Notes: generated from the letters alone by a model not told the origin. A stretch of 40,958 bases of DNA from Aminobacter sp. J41 (GCF_000526635.1 NZ_JAGL01000006.1:1-40958); one strand, 5' to 3'; counted from the stretch's first letter, positions 17,258 to 29,772 are shown. Program-made: numbers and translations.

Positions 17258-17449
17258 CTTGATACCTTGGACCTTGCGTTCGACCCTGCGCTTTCGTGGC
17301 GGCAGCCGGTCGTGCGTAGTTGTCAACCAGTGGCGGGACCGGCTCTCGGCCCCGCCGCGAAGGGCCGCTCATTCGCGACCCCGACAATCAGCGCGGACGC
17401 GCCCCAGGTTTCAGAGACGGCGGTACGCCCATCGTGAAGAGCTGCCCGA

Positions 17450-22156
<4,707 letters not shown>

Positions 22157-22513
22157 GGACCTCTTTACTCCCTATAGATCCCCGTTGTTGGGGTATTCGT
22201 CTTTCCGGTTAGCGCAACGCGGCTAGTTCGGCATGGTCGCCGGGTATCTCTCGCGACGAGGCTCGCGAACCCTCACCGGCCATCATACGCGATACCGGCG
22301 TGTCGCGGCATGCTAAATAAGACAGCAGTGCTGTCCTAAATTCCCTATGCCATAAGCAGTTTACCCGCACAAGACGGAAACGTAGCAAATCACGGTAGTT
22401 TGCGTAACTTTGTTGCACAGGGCGACCACAACCCGCACTTTTCTGTTCGCGCTTGCGGCGTAGAACCGCCTCCGTCACAGTCCCGGCGGATTCGAGAACC
22501 TGGAAAACCAGAA
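22157..22513. other. Shared upstream region of gltB and the aldolase gene
   Basis: A 357-bp gene-free stretch between divergent genes, more AT-rich than its surroundings around 22300-22420, as expected for two promoters. On the minus strand TATGAT (22287-22282) could be a gltB -10, but no good -35 is correctly spaced. I see no ORF with coding character and no RNA gene. Confidence 0.5.
22321..22335. promoter_or_regulatory. Inverted repeat in the gltB-aldolase intergenic region
   Basis: GACAGCA-G-TGCTGTC is a perfect 7-1-7 dyad flanked by AT-rich sequence (AAATAA before, CTAAATT after), about 165 bp upstream of gltB and 178 bp upstream of the aldolase gene. It looks like a regulator site (LysR, Lrp or GntR type are all possible); the regulator is unknown. 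Confidence 0.4.
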
Positions 22514-23563
22514 ATGTTTTTTGCATCAGACAATTGGGCGGGTGCCCACCCCGCGATTTCGGAGAACCTGAGCCGTCATGCAGGCGGTTTTACGAGCGCC
22601 TACGGCACCAGTGAACTCGACAAGGCGGTAGAAAAAACCTTCTGCGAGATCTTCGAACGCGAGGTCGCGGTCTTTTTTGTCGCAACCGGCACCGCGGCCA
22701 ATTCGCTTTCGGCAGCCGCTTTCGCACGCCCCGGCGGCATCATGCTCGCCTACCGCGATGCCCACATGATCACCGACGAAGGCGGCGCACCCGAATTCCT
22801 GACCGGCGGCGTGCGTATGGCTGGCGTCGATGGGCCCGACGGAAAGATCGATCCCGACGCGCTTGCAGCCGCAATCCGCCGCTACTCGCCAGGCTCGGTT
22901 CACAGCGGCCAGGTGGCCGGCATCTCCGTCACCCAGGCGACCGAAATCGGCACCGTATATTCGCTGGCCGAGCTCGATGCGATCGGCGCGATCGCGCGCG
23001 AGAACAAACTCCCGGTCCACATGGACGGCGCCCGATTCGCGAATGCGCTGGTCTCGCTTGGAACCACCCCCGCCGAGATGACCTGGAAGCGCGGCATCGA
23101 CGTCGTCTCCTTCGGCGGCACCAAGAACGGCTGCTGGTGCGCCGAGGCTGTCGTCTTCATGAATCCGGAGCAGGTTCGCGACTTCCCCTATATCCGCAAG
23201 CGCTCCGCGCAGCTCTTCTCCAAGTCGCGCTTCATCGCCGCGCAGTTCGAGGCTTACCTGAAGGACGGCGTCTGGCTCGACAGCGCCCGTCATGCGAATG
23301 CGACGGCTAAGCGTCTGGCAGATCGCATCGCCAGCTCGAAAAACGCGCGGCTTGGCTGGAGCGTCGATGCCAACGAGCTGTTCCCCATCATCCGCAACGA
23401 GACGGTGAAGAAACTGCAGGAAGCCGGCGCCGCATTCTATCCCTGGCCGACACCGGCTCACCTCTCGGCCCAGGTTGGACCCGACGAGTCGCTGGCACGC
23501 CTCGTCACCAGCTTCGCGACCACCGAGGAAGAGATCGACCGTTTCGCCGACCTGCTCGGCTGA
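22514..23563 (+). CDS. ltaE: Low-specificity L-threonine aldolase
   Basis: A 349-residue PLP enzyme of the threonine aldolase / beta-eliminating lyase family, splitting L-threonine or allo-threonine into glycine and acetaldehyde. MFFASDNWAGAHP at the N-terminus, FVATGTAANSLSAAA near the PLP phosphate, HMDGARFANAL with the PLP-ring Asp, and SFGGTKNG with Lys204 as the Schiff base are visible. I chose ATG 22514, since upstream frame has no coding character. It is monocistronic, with a terminator directly after. Related glutamate- or serine-type lyases cannot be excluded, but the motif set is typical of threonine aldolase. Confidence 0.88.
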   Translation: MFFASDNWAGAHPAISENLSRHAGGFTSAYGTSELDKAVEKTFCEIFEREVAVFFVATGTAANSLSAAAFARPGGIMLAYRDAHMITDEGGAPEFLTGGVRMAGVDGPDGKIDPDALAAAIRRYSPGSVHSGQVAGISVTQATEIGTVYSLAELDAIGAIARENKLPVHMDGARFANALVSLGTTPAEMTWKRGIDVVSFGGTKNGCWCAEAVVFMNPEQVRDFPYIRKRSAQLFSKSRFIAAQFEAYLKDGVWLDSARHANATAKRLADRIASSKNARLGWSVDANELFPIIRNETVKKLQEAGAAFYPWPTPAHLSAQVGPDESLARLVTSFATTEEEIDRFADLLG

Positions 23564-23571
23564 CAAACGAA

Positions 23572-23594
23572 GGCGGCGCCCGATGGGCGCCGCC
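23572..23594. terminator. Convergent terminator after ltaE
   Basis: GGCGGCGCCC (23572-23581), loop GAT, GGGCGCCGCC (23585-23594): a perfect 10-bp stem between the ends of ltaE and the Hsp20 gene, about 30 bp from the latter's stop. Confidence 0.6.
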
Positions 23595-23625
23595 AGTGCT
23601 TTCCCTCAAGTCCTGAGGCAGCGGA

Positions 23626-24087
23626 TTAGGCCGCTTTCGCCTCGATCTGACGGGTAGTCGCCGGTGCGGCAGCAATCGGGATGCGGCGCGGCTTCATCTC
23701 CTCGGGGATGTTGCGCTTGAGGTCGATGTGCAGCAGGCCGTTCTTGAGCTCGGCGCCGATCACCTCCACGTGGTCGGCAAGCTGGAAGCGACGCTCAAAG
23801 GCGCGCGAAGCGATGCCGCGATGGAGATATTCGGCCTTTTCGTTCTGCTCCTCGGTCTTCTCGCCCTTCACCGTCAGCACGTTGCGGTGGGCCTCGATCG
23901 ACAGATCATCCTCCGAGAAGCCGGCAACGGCCATGGAGATGCGATAGGCATCTTCGGCAGTGCGCTCGATGTTGTAGGGCGGATAGCTCTGGCCGCTATC
24001 GGGCTGACCAAGGGAATCGAGCATCGTGAAGAGGCGATCAAACCCGACGGTCGAGCGGTACAGCGGCGAAAAATCAACGTGACGCAT
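23626..24087 (-). CDS. ibpA: Small heat-shock protein, Hsp20/IbpA family
   Basis: A 153-residue holdase chaperone of the alpha-crystallin family that binds unfolding proteins and keeps them refoldable. The N-terminal arm MRHVDFSPLYRSTVGFDRLF is typical of bacterial class A members (IbpA/HspD). The alpha-crystallin domain (about 38-130) includes AVAGFSEDDLSIEAH, GIASRAFERRFQLADHVEV and the ELKNGLLHIDL strand, then the IPEEMKPRRIPI tail carrying the I-x-I motif. Start at 24087 is set by homology and by AGGAG 9 nt upstream; the frame open to 24231 covers the leader. Regulation looks double: an RpoH-type promoter at 24194-24222 and a ROSE-like thermometer at 24094-24111. Confidence 0.93.
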   Translation of the reverse strand: MRHVDFSPLYRSTVGFDRLFTMLDSLGQPDSGQSYPPYNIERTAEDAYRISMAVAGFSEDDLSIEAHRNVLTVKGEKTEEQNEKAEYLHRGIASRAFERRFQLADHVEVIGAELKNGLLHIDLKRNIPEEMKPRRIPIAAAPATTRQIEAKAA

Positions 24088-24093
24088 GGTTCT

Positions 24094-24111
24094 GTTCTCC
24101 TGTTGAGCAAC
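24094..24111 (-). promoter_or_regulatory. ROSE-like RNA thermometer hairpin on the Hsp20 mRNA
   Basis: Read on the minus strand, the sequence is GTTGCTCAACAGGAGAAC. TTGCT (24110-24106) faces the Shine-Dalgarno AGGAG (24101-24097) with the G opposite G mismatch that defines ROSE elements (conserved U-U/C-G-C-U facing the ribosome-binding site). The ATG is 9 nt further. In rhizobia, ROSE leaders melt on heat shock and release translation of small heat-shock genes. The about 100-nt leader also has GC-rich stems upstream (24121-24180), as expected. Confidence 0.6.
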
Positions 24112-24193
24112 AAGTTTCGCGTTTGGCCGGCTGGAATCCATTTGAGGCACTTCCGGTTGGCCAGCGGCCCCGTCATCGGCGACCGCACCCAAC

Positions 24194-24222
24194 ATTTGGG
24201 AACCGCAAAACGGCCTTTCAAG
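24194..24222 (-). promoter_or_regulatory. RpoH (sigma-32) promoter for the Hsp20 gene
   Basis: On the minus strand CTTGAAA (24222-24216), a 15-bp spacer and CCCAAAT (24200-24194) fit the heat-shock consensus CTTGAAA and CCCCATNT at the correct distance. Transcription would start near 24187 and give a leader of about 100 nt, the size of known ROSE leaders. Confidence 0.65.
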
Positions 24223-24520
24223 ACCCCGCAAAGGCTTGATGAACGGCGGATGAACCGCTGCTTCGGACAGCGTTCAGGAAGGCCGATGTAACCTTTACCC
24301 AGCATCGAACAAGCGGCCTCCTCCCCCTCCCCCCAGGGGCCGCCTACGAGGCGGGCCGGATGCATCGTCCCTTCCATCCGGTTCGCGAGAAGGCCGGAAG
24401 TTGCGAAAGCTCTTCCGGCCTCCCCCCGCCTCTCGGGCGGCAAAGAAATCCCTTTGCAATTCGCGGTGCCGCTTCCTATCACGAAGCATGCAATTCTCGC
24501 GCGGGACGGAAACGCACGCC
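24223..24520. other. Non-coding spacer with long hairpin
   Basis: Upstream of the heat-shock promoter and the hydrolase gene. It contains a pyrimidine-rich run (24316-24333) and a perfect 10-bp inverted repeat, AGGCCGGAAG (24391-24400) with CTTCCGGCCT (24412-24421), 11 nt apart. No T run follows, and I see no gene. It could be a RIME-like repeat unit or an unannotated structured leader of the hydrolase gene. Confidence 0.4.
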
Positions 24521-25465
24521 ATGGACGGAAGCCTGTTCGAGACGCCGGACAATCCTGTGCCCGGCGGGGCGGTCAGCGGCATGCTGACCATGCCGGACGG
24601 CAAGCGCATCCGCTATGCTCGCTTTCCCGCGACGGGCCGGCCGTTGCTCGGCACCGTCGTCATCGTTCCCGGTCGCAACGACTTCATCGAGAAATATTTC
24701 GAGACGATCCGCGACCTTGGCGCGCGCGGCTTCGGCGCGGCCATCTTCGATCTGCGCGGCCAGGGCGGTTCCGACCGCCTGCTGCACGATCCCAACCGAG
24801 GTTTCATCGCCGACTTCCAGGACTATGCCAACGACCTCGGGCCGTTCTTCGACGATGTCGTTCTGCCTGATTGCCGCGGTCCCTACTATCTGCTGGCGCA
24901 TTCGACCGGCGCGCTGGTGTCGCTGCTCGCCACCCGGCACCTCTACAACCGTGTCGAACGGATGGTGCTGCTGGCGCCGCTGCTCGGCTTTCCCGGCCAG
25001 TCCTACACCATGCGCAAAGCCGCGCCGATCTCGAGCTTCCTGCACGCAATCGGCCTTGGTTCAATGTACGTGCACGGCGGCAAGCCCAACGGCGTGCCCC
25101 CCTTTGCAGGCAACCCGCTCACCAGCGATCCACAGCGCTACAAACGCAATGCCGAGATTGCCACCACCCACCCGGCGCTATGCATCGGCGGCGTGACGGC
25201 GACATGGGTGCGCGCGGCAGGCGAAGCCATCACCCGCGTCAATGATCCGGAATTCCTGGCGCGCATCCGCATCCCGATGCTGCTCGTAGGCGCAGGCGAC
25301 GACACCGTCGTCAGCACCCCTGCCATCGAGGAATACGCTCGCAAGCTGCGCACCGGTTCGCTGGTGGTGGTCGACGGTGCGCGGCACGAGCTGCTGCAGG
25401 AAGCCGACGTCTTCCGCGAGCAGGTGCTCGCCGCCTTCGACGCCTTCATCCCTGGCAGCGAATGA
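24521..25465 (+). CDS. Alpha/beta hydrolase, lysophospholipase / monoacylglycerol-lipase type
   Basis: A 314-residue alpha/beta hydrolase. VVIVPGRNDFIEKYFETI is the oxyanion strand region, FDLRGQGGSDR follows, and the nucleophile elbow is AHSTGAL (Ser flanked as H-S-T-G). Late VGAGDDTVVS carries the likely catalytic Asp and GARHELLQE the His. This pattern fits the PldB/serine-aminopeptidase S33 group (lysophospholipases, monoacylglycerol lipases). There is no signal peptide, so action on cytoplasmic or inner-membrane lipids is inferred. ATG 24521 gives a family-like N-terminus; an in-frame ATG at 24488 is an alternative. The stop is 3 bp before the convergent hisN end. Confidence 0.85.
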   Translation: MDGSLFETPDNPVPGGAVSGMLTMPDGKRIRYARFPATGRPLLGTVVIVPGRNDFIEKYFETIRDLGARGFGAAIFDLRGQGGSDRLLHDPNRGFIADFQDYANDLGPFFDDVVLPDCRGPYYLLAHSTGALVSLLATRHLYNRVERMVLLAPLLGFPGQSYTMRKAAPISSFLHAIGLGSMYVHGGKPNGVPPFAGNPLTSDPQRYKRNAEIATTHPALCIGGVTATWVRAAGEAITRVNDPEFLARIRIPMLLVGAGDDTVVSTPAIEEYARKLRTGSLVVVDGARHELLQEADVFREQVLAAFDAFIPGSE

Positions 25466-25468
25466 TCC

Positions 25469-26245
25469 TCAGCCGTTGAGGATCTTCATTGCCGCTTCGT
25501 GCAGTTCGGGCGTCGCCGCCGCGACGATGTCGCCCGCAGCCTCGGCCGGGCCGCCATCCCAGGTGGTGATGACGCCACCCGCCCGCTCGATGATCGGCAC
25601 CAGCGCCATGATGTCGTAGGTCTGCAGCGACGTCTCGACGACGAGGTCGATCGAGCCCGACGCCAGCATGACATAGGCGTAGCAGTCGGTGCCGTATCGC
25701 GCGAGCTTCACCGAACGCTCGAGCTGGTCGTAGACCTCGCTGCGGCGCTCCTTGAACATGCGCGGCGTGGTCGTGCACATCATGGCTTCAGCCAGGGTCT
25801 TCGTCGGCCGGGTCTTGAGCTGCCGGTCGCCACCTGGGCCGCTGTACTGGCTCGAGGTTTCGTCAGCCCAGAACAGCTCGCCTGTAAACGGCTGCGACAT
25901 CATGCCGGCAACCGCGTCGCCATTGTCGGTAAGGCCGACCAGAGTGCCCCACAGCGGAATGCCGGAGATGAACGAGCGCGTGCCGTCGATCGGATCAATC
26001 ACCCACTGGTAGCGCGCCGTTTCGTTCTCGCGGCCGAACTCCTCGCCGATGATGCCGTGGTCAGGGAACGCCTCGCGGATCAGCGCGCGGATCGCCTGCT
26101 CCGCGTCGCGGTCGGCTTCCGTGACCGGATCGAAGCCGCCAGCTAGCTTGTTGGCCGAGACAAGCCCCGCTTGCCGGAAACGCGGCAGTGTCTGCGCGGC
26201 AGCCGCCGCGGCGATACGGTGCATGAAGTCGGCTTCGATTCTCAT
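25469..26245 (-). CDS. hisN: Histidinol-phosphatase, inositol-monophosphatase type
   Basis: A 258-residue Mg-dependent phosphatase that completes the penultimate step of histidine synthesis. The metal ligands are visible: Glu68/Glu69 in GEEFG, Asp84 and Asp87 in IDPIDGT, and the late Asp in LQTYDIMAL. The HisN subgroup is suggested by the RSFISGIPLWGTLVGL stretch. The related inositol monophosphatases share the fold, so function is by subgroup resemblance. I prefer ATG 26245 to 26251: the GGGAG site sits 6 nt before it. A candidate sRNA promoter lies about 70 bp upstream on the other strand. Confidence 0.85.
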   Translation of the reverse strand: MRIEADFMHRIAAAAAAQTLPRFRQAGLVSANKLAGGFDPVTEADRDAEQAIRALIREAFPDHGIIGEEFGRENETARYQWVIDPIDGTRSFISGIPLWGTLVGLTDNGDAVAGMMSQPFTGELFWADETSSQYSGPGGDRQLKTRPTKTLAEAMMCTTTPRMFKERRSEVYDQLERSVKLARYGTDCYAYVMLASGSIDLVVETSLQTYDIMALVPIIERAGGVITTWDGGPAEAAGDIVAAATPELHEAAMKILNG

Positions 26246-26307
26246 TTGCATCTCCCGGCTAGGCTGTCTGCCTGTTGCACAAAATTCAGTCGAACGGCAA
26301 CATCAGC

Positions 26308-26335
26308 TTGACATTTGTGCAACGCACAATAACTT
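26308..26335 (+). promoter_or_regulatory. Promoter with operator dyad between -35 and -10
   Basis: Consensus -35 TTGACA (26308-26313), 16-bp spacer, weak -10 TAACTT (26330-26335). The spacer contains the perfect dyad TTGTGC-AAC-GCACAA (26315-26329), a T-N11-A pattern of LysR-type sites. A protein bound there would sit between the promoter elements. Confidence 0.55.
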
Positions 26336-26340
26336 TGGTG

Positions 26341-26425
26341 ACGGACAAGTTTCTTGTCTGAGCCCTTTTTGGGGCGTTTCCTCCCTAGACTTGGACCGCC
26401 GAGCGCAAGCGACGCGGTCCTTTTT
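26341..26425 (+). ncRNA. Candidate trans-acting small RNA (AbcR-like?)
   Basis: About 85 nt with three stems. GACAAG-TTT-CTTGTC (26344-26358) is first; GCCC with GGGC (26362-26375) is second. The last is the terminator GGACCGC (26393-26399) with GCGGTCC (26414-26420) and TTTTT. Between them, unpaired TTTCCTCCC (26377-26385) is an anti-Shine-Dalgarno CUCCC motif. Three stems plus CUCCC and a LysR-type site resemble the rhizobial AbcR family, which silences ABC-transporter mRNAs and is often under the LysR regulator VtlR/LsrB. AbcR genes usually lie near polA, so the family is only suggested. There is no ORF here. Confidence 0.55.
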
Positions 26426-26450
26426 CTAGCTTCCCCATCAAATGTTTGGC

Positions 26451-27341
26451 TTATTCGGCGGCGAGCGGCAGGCCCTGCAGCTCATGGTCCGGAACGGACA
26501 TGATGTCGGCGCAGAACCGCGAGAGGTCGGCAACGAGCGCGTCGAACCCCGCTGAGCGCTCCAGCGTCTTCTCGTTCATGTAGAGGCCGCGGTTGATCTC
26601 GATTTGCAGCGCATGCAGCCCCTTGGCCGGGCGGCCGTAGTGCTCGGTGATGAAGCCACCGGCATAAGGCTTGTTGTGCGCGACGCGGTAACCCATGCCC
26701 GACAGGATCTCGATCGCAGCACTCGAAAGCCCCGGCGCGCACGCAACACCGAAGCGATCACCAATGATGAAATCGGGCCGGATGCCGCCGTCAGGCACGC
26801 GCACGCTCGCCGGCATCGAGTGGCAGTCGATCAGCACGCCGAAGCCGAATCGGGCGTGGGTCGTCGTCAAAAGCTGCTTCAGCTGCGCATGGTAGGGTTT
26901 GTAAACGCCCTCGATCCGCGCGATTGCCTCGGAGAGCGGCATTTTCTCCACGTAGATATCCTGCCCCTCGCCCACGAGACGCGGGATCGTGCCGAGGCCT
27001 CCTGCGACACGCGCCGAGCGCGTGTTGGCATGGCCGGGCAGCGGCTCGCTGAACATGCGCGGGTCGAGTTCCCACGGCTCGCGATTGGCGTCGAGCCAGG
27101 CGCGGGGAAAGTTGGCGACGAGCAGCGGCGCACCGAGCTCGACCACGCTTGCGAACAGCTCGTCGACGAAGCAGTCTTCGGAGCGCCGGATGGCAACTGG
27201 ATCCAGCTTGCTCATCGCCAGGAACCGCGGCGGATAGTAGCGCCCGCTGTGGGGCGAGTTGAATACGAACGGCACTCGTTGTTCGGCGGGTGCCCGCACC
27301 GCGAAGGGAGGAATGAAGCCGAAATCGAGAGAGACGCTCAT
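26451..27341 (-). CDS. N-formylglutamate amidohydrolase family protein
   Basis: A 296-residue member of the FGase family (HutG2 type), zinc-dependent amidohydrolases that release glutamate and formate in histidine breakdown. NSPHSGRYYP near the N-terminus, RSEDCFVDELF, and LIDCHSMP (metal and substrate region) are conserved, and the late INRGLYMNE completes the set. No hut genes are nearby, and many rhizobial paralogues have unknown substrates. Start at 27341 (MSVSLDFGF) by family alignment; the open frame to 27437 reads like leader. Genes downstream are not co-directional. Confidence 0.85.
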   Translation of the reverse strand: MSVSLDFGFIPPFAVRAPAEQRVPFVFNSPHSGRYYPPRFLAMSKLDPVAIRRSEDCFVDELFASVVELGAPLLVANFPRAWLDANREPWELDPRMFSEPLPGHANTRSARVAGGLGTIPRLVGEGQDIYVEKMPLSEAIARIEGVYKPYHAQLKQLLTTTHARFGFGVLIDCHSMPASVRVPDGGIRPDFIIGDRFGVACAPGLSSAAIEILSGMGYRVAHNKPYAGGFITEHYGRPAKGLHALQIEINRGLYMNEKTLERSAGFDALVADLSRFCADIMSVPDHELQGLPLAAE

Positions 27342-27530
27342 GTTGCGGTGCAATGTCCTGGCGCGGAATGTCCGCAAACCCTGCCATTTGCTGGGCTTTC
27401 TGTCCAGATTGACACGCGTCGCAGGCGGCCGGGGCATTCACTTGATCTTTACAGAAGCGGCCTCATATACGCCTTTAATCTGGTGTTCGGCGGATGCTGG
27501 ACAGGGGACTGACTGATTCGGACGGGCTAC

Positions 27531-27893
27531 ATGGCAAGAATTTTGCTCGCGGAAGACGACAACGACATGCGCCGCTTCCTGGTCAAGGCACTGGAAAGGG
27601 CGGGCCACGACGTCAGTGACTTTGACAACGGCGCGAGCGCTTACGAGCGCCTGCGCGAAGAACCTTTTTCATTGCTTCTCACCGACATCGTGATGCCGGA
27701 GATGGACGGGATCGAACTCGCCCGCCGCGCCACGGAAATCGACCCCGACCTCAAGGTGATGTTCATCACTGGCTTTGCGGCGGTTGCGCTCAATCCCGAT
27801 TCGAAGGCCCCGCGCGACGCGAAGGTCCTGTCGAAGCCTTTCCACCTGCGTGAGCTCGTCACCGAGGTGGAAAAGATGCTGCATGCGGCTTGA
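27531..27893 (+). CDS. cpdR: CpdR single-domain response regulator
   Basis: A 120-residue receiver with no output domain. AEDDNDMRRFLVKALERAGH at the N-terminus and LLTDIVMPEMDGIELARRATE with phospho-acceptor Asp52 are almost diagnostic for CpdR, as is TGFAAVALNPDSKAP before the conserved Lys in LSKPFHLRELV. In Caulobacter, unphosphorylated CpdR takes the ClpXP protease to the cell pole and primes it to degrade cell-cycle proteins; phosphorylation by the CckA-ChpT relay blocks this. The protein ends in Ala-Ala, as the Caulobacter protein does, where this tail serves its own turnover. It stands alone, before the tRNA genes. Confidence 0.95.
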   Translation: MARILLAEDDNDMRRFLVKALERAGHDVSDFDNGASAYERLREEPFSLLLTDIVMPEMDGIELARRATEIDPDLKVMFITGFAAVALNPDSKAPRDAKVLSKPFHLRELVTEVEKMLHAA

Positions 27894-27972
27894 GCCTGAG
27901 GAAACCGTCAAAGAACGTTTTTTCCTCTATTGACGACGGCGTTCACGTGTGGTGTATGCGCCCTCGTCGGAT

Positions 27973-28047
<75 letters not shown>

Positions 28048-28238
28048 TCCTTCAAGAAAACCAAGTTTCTGATTCTGCGTCGCTTTCGGCGAGCATCGTT
28101 GCCGTGCGCCTCCTACCGTGCGTGCGCGTCGGGATGTCATCGCCCCCACCTGTTCAACTCAGTGATAAAACGAAAAAACCGGCTTGCGGGAAACGGCGGA
28201 GCGGGCTACACGCCCACTCGCTGGATGTTTCGGCACCC

Positions 28239-28313
<75 letters not shown>

Positions 28314-28477
28314 TTCCCTTCCCAGAACGAAAAGCCTAGCAGCACCGCTGCCATCGTTTCCCTCCGCATTTTCTCATCGCAACACCGCGAAAACGGTCGC
28401 CTCACTTCCCCTCAGGAACATGCTTGCCCGTGGCGCGTTTCCGGGAAAATCCAATCCTTCCTGGAGGGCATTCCGCT

Positions 28478-28789
28478 ATGGCTACGACAGTTCTCACCGA
28501 CAAGGACGCGATCCGCGACTGGGCAGCCGCCCGGATGGGATTCCCGGCCATAGTCGACACGTCCGTGGAAACGGGCACGCAGCCGATGCTGCGAATCGTC
28601 TTCGACCAGGCGGCCTATCAGGATCAGGACCGGCCCGAGCGGCCGCAGAACGCCGGCGGCATCGAGCTCGTCGAATGGGACGATTGGATGAAGATCTTCG
28701 AGGAGAGCGGGCTTGAGATGATCGTGAACGAGGACGTTCCCGGCCGGCGCGACAATTATTACGAGCTGGTGCGGCGCGGCGAGGAATGA
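28478..28789 (+). CDS. Conserved-looking hypothetical protein, 103 residues
   Basis: Family not recognised. It is acidic and soluble, without signal peptide or membrane segment. It opens MATTVLTDKDAIRDWAAARMG, has a Gln/Pro-rich polar middle (YQDQDRPERPQNAGG), then the amphipathic WDDWMKIFEESGLEMIV and a polar end (RRDNYYELVRRGEE). Codon use and frame quality match its neighbours. I start at ATG 28478 because of TGGAGGG upstream; the in-frame ATG 28424 lies before it and is weaker. A perfect-stem terminator follows the gene. The shape, a short helical domain with Trp-rich core, could suit a small DNA- or protein-binding role, but this is a guess. Confidence 0.75.
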   Translation: MATTVLTDKDAIRDWAAARMGFPAIVDTSVETGTQPMLRIVFDQAAYQDQDRPERPQNAGGIELVEWDDWMKIFEESGLEMIVNEDVPGRRDNYYELVRRGEE

Positions 28790-28814
28790 CGAGCCGCTAA
28801 GCCCAAAAACGAAA

Positions 28815-28854
28815 AGAGCAGCAGAGCCTGAAGAGGCCCGCTGCTCTTTCTTTT
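28815..28854. terminator. Terminator between hypothetical gene and folD-like gene
   Basis: AGAGCAGC (28815-28822) pairs with GCTGCTCT (28840-28847), followed by TTCTTTT on the plus strand and preceded by A-rich sequence that gives T residues on the minus strand. It works for both convergent genes. Confidence 0.75.
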
Positions 28855-28866
28855 GACTGGCCGCGA

Positions 28867-29772
28867 TCAGGAGATCCAGCCGGCTTCCTTCTGGCGCTTG
28901 TAGGCGACCATCGAGTTGCGCATCAGCATCGCAACGGTTACCGGCCCGACGCCGCCCGGAACCGGCGTGATCCAGCCGGCAACTTCCTTCACCGCATCCG
29001 TGTCGACGTCACCAACGATGCGGACGCTGCCGTCGGCATCGGTGACCTGGTTGATGCCGATGTCGATGACCGCCGCGCCCGGCTTGATCATGTCGGGGCC
29101 GATCAGGTGCGGCTTGCCGACCGCAACGACCACCGCATCCGCGCGGCGCGAGTGCATCGCCACTGACCGCGTCATGTGGTGGCAGACGGTCACTGTCGCC
29201 CCTTCCGCCGTCAGCATCAGCGCCGCCGGCTTGCCGACAATCTCCGAGTGGCCGATCATCACGACCTCGAGCCCCTTGAGCTCCAGTCCCGTCGAGCGCA
29301 GCAGCTCGACCGACGCGGCGGCCGTGCACGGCGCCAGCGCTATGTCGCTGTAGACGATGTTGCCGATCGACGCCGGGTTCATGCCCTCGACGTCCTTGAG
29401 CGGGTGAATGGCCGACTGCAGCGAACGCACGTTGATGTGCGCCGGAACGGGACGCTGCAGGATGATGCCGAGCACATCGGCGCTGTCATTGAGCGACTGG
29501 ATGCGCTTCTTGCACTCTTCCTGCGTGATCTCGGACGGCCACACCTGCTCGTCGAACGGAATGGCGACCTTTGCTGCCGCCCGTGCCTGGTTGCGCACAT
29601 AGACGGCGACCTCCGGCGTCGGGCCGATGCAGACCGACACCAGCTTGCCCACCGGCGGGTTTGCGGCGGCGACCTGCTCTGCCACTTCGGCAAGGATACG
29701 CGTCTGCACGGCCTTGCCCTCGATCAGTCGATGGTCGCGGAATTTTGGCTCCGTCGTGCTCTTGTCGGACAA
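28867..29772 (-). CDS. FolD-like methylenetetrahydrofolate dehydrogenase, cyclohydrolase lysine missing
   Basis: About 301 residues from a TTG start. FolD interconverts methylene-, methenyl- and formyl-tetrahydrofolate. The NADP domain is well kept (GHSEIVGKPAALML, VIDIGINQ, TPVPGGVGPVTVAML). In the catalytic motif Y-x-x-x-K, which reads YVASK in E. coli, this protein has YVRNQ: Tyr58 is kept, the Lys is Gln62. PCTP is PCTA and KDVDG is KDVEG. In the human enzyme this lysine is needed for the cyclohydrolase step while dehydrogenase activity survives its loss to Gln. So this may be a dehydrogenase-only paralogue. TTG 29772 follows GGAAGGAAG; ATGs at 29796 and 29808 are alternatives. Confidence 0.82.
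   Translation of the reverse strand: MSDKSTTEPKFRDHRLIEGKAVQTRILAEVAEQVAAANPPVGKLVSVCIGPTPEVAVYVRNQARAAAKVAIPFDEQVWPSEITQEECKKRIQSLNDSADVLGIILQRPVPAHINVRSLQSAIHPLKDVEGMNPASIGNIVYSDIALAPCTAAASVELLRSTGLELKGLEVVMIGHSEIVGKPAALMLTAEGATVTVCHHMTRSVAMHSRRADAVVVAVGKPHLIGPDMIKPGAAVIDIGINQVTDADGSVRIVGDVDTDAVKEVAGWITPVPGGVGPVTVAMLMRNSMVAYKRQKEAGWIS

Noticed and set aside
15845..17437. A 530-codon plus-strand open frame across gltD
   Set aside because: Antisense shadow of gltD, with no recognisable domain.
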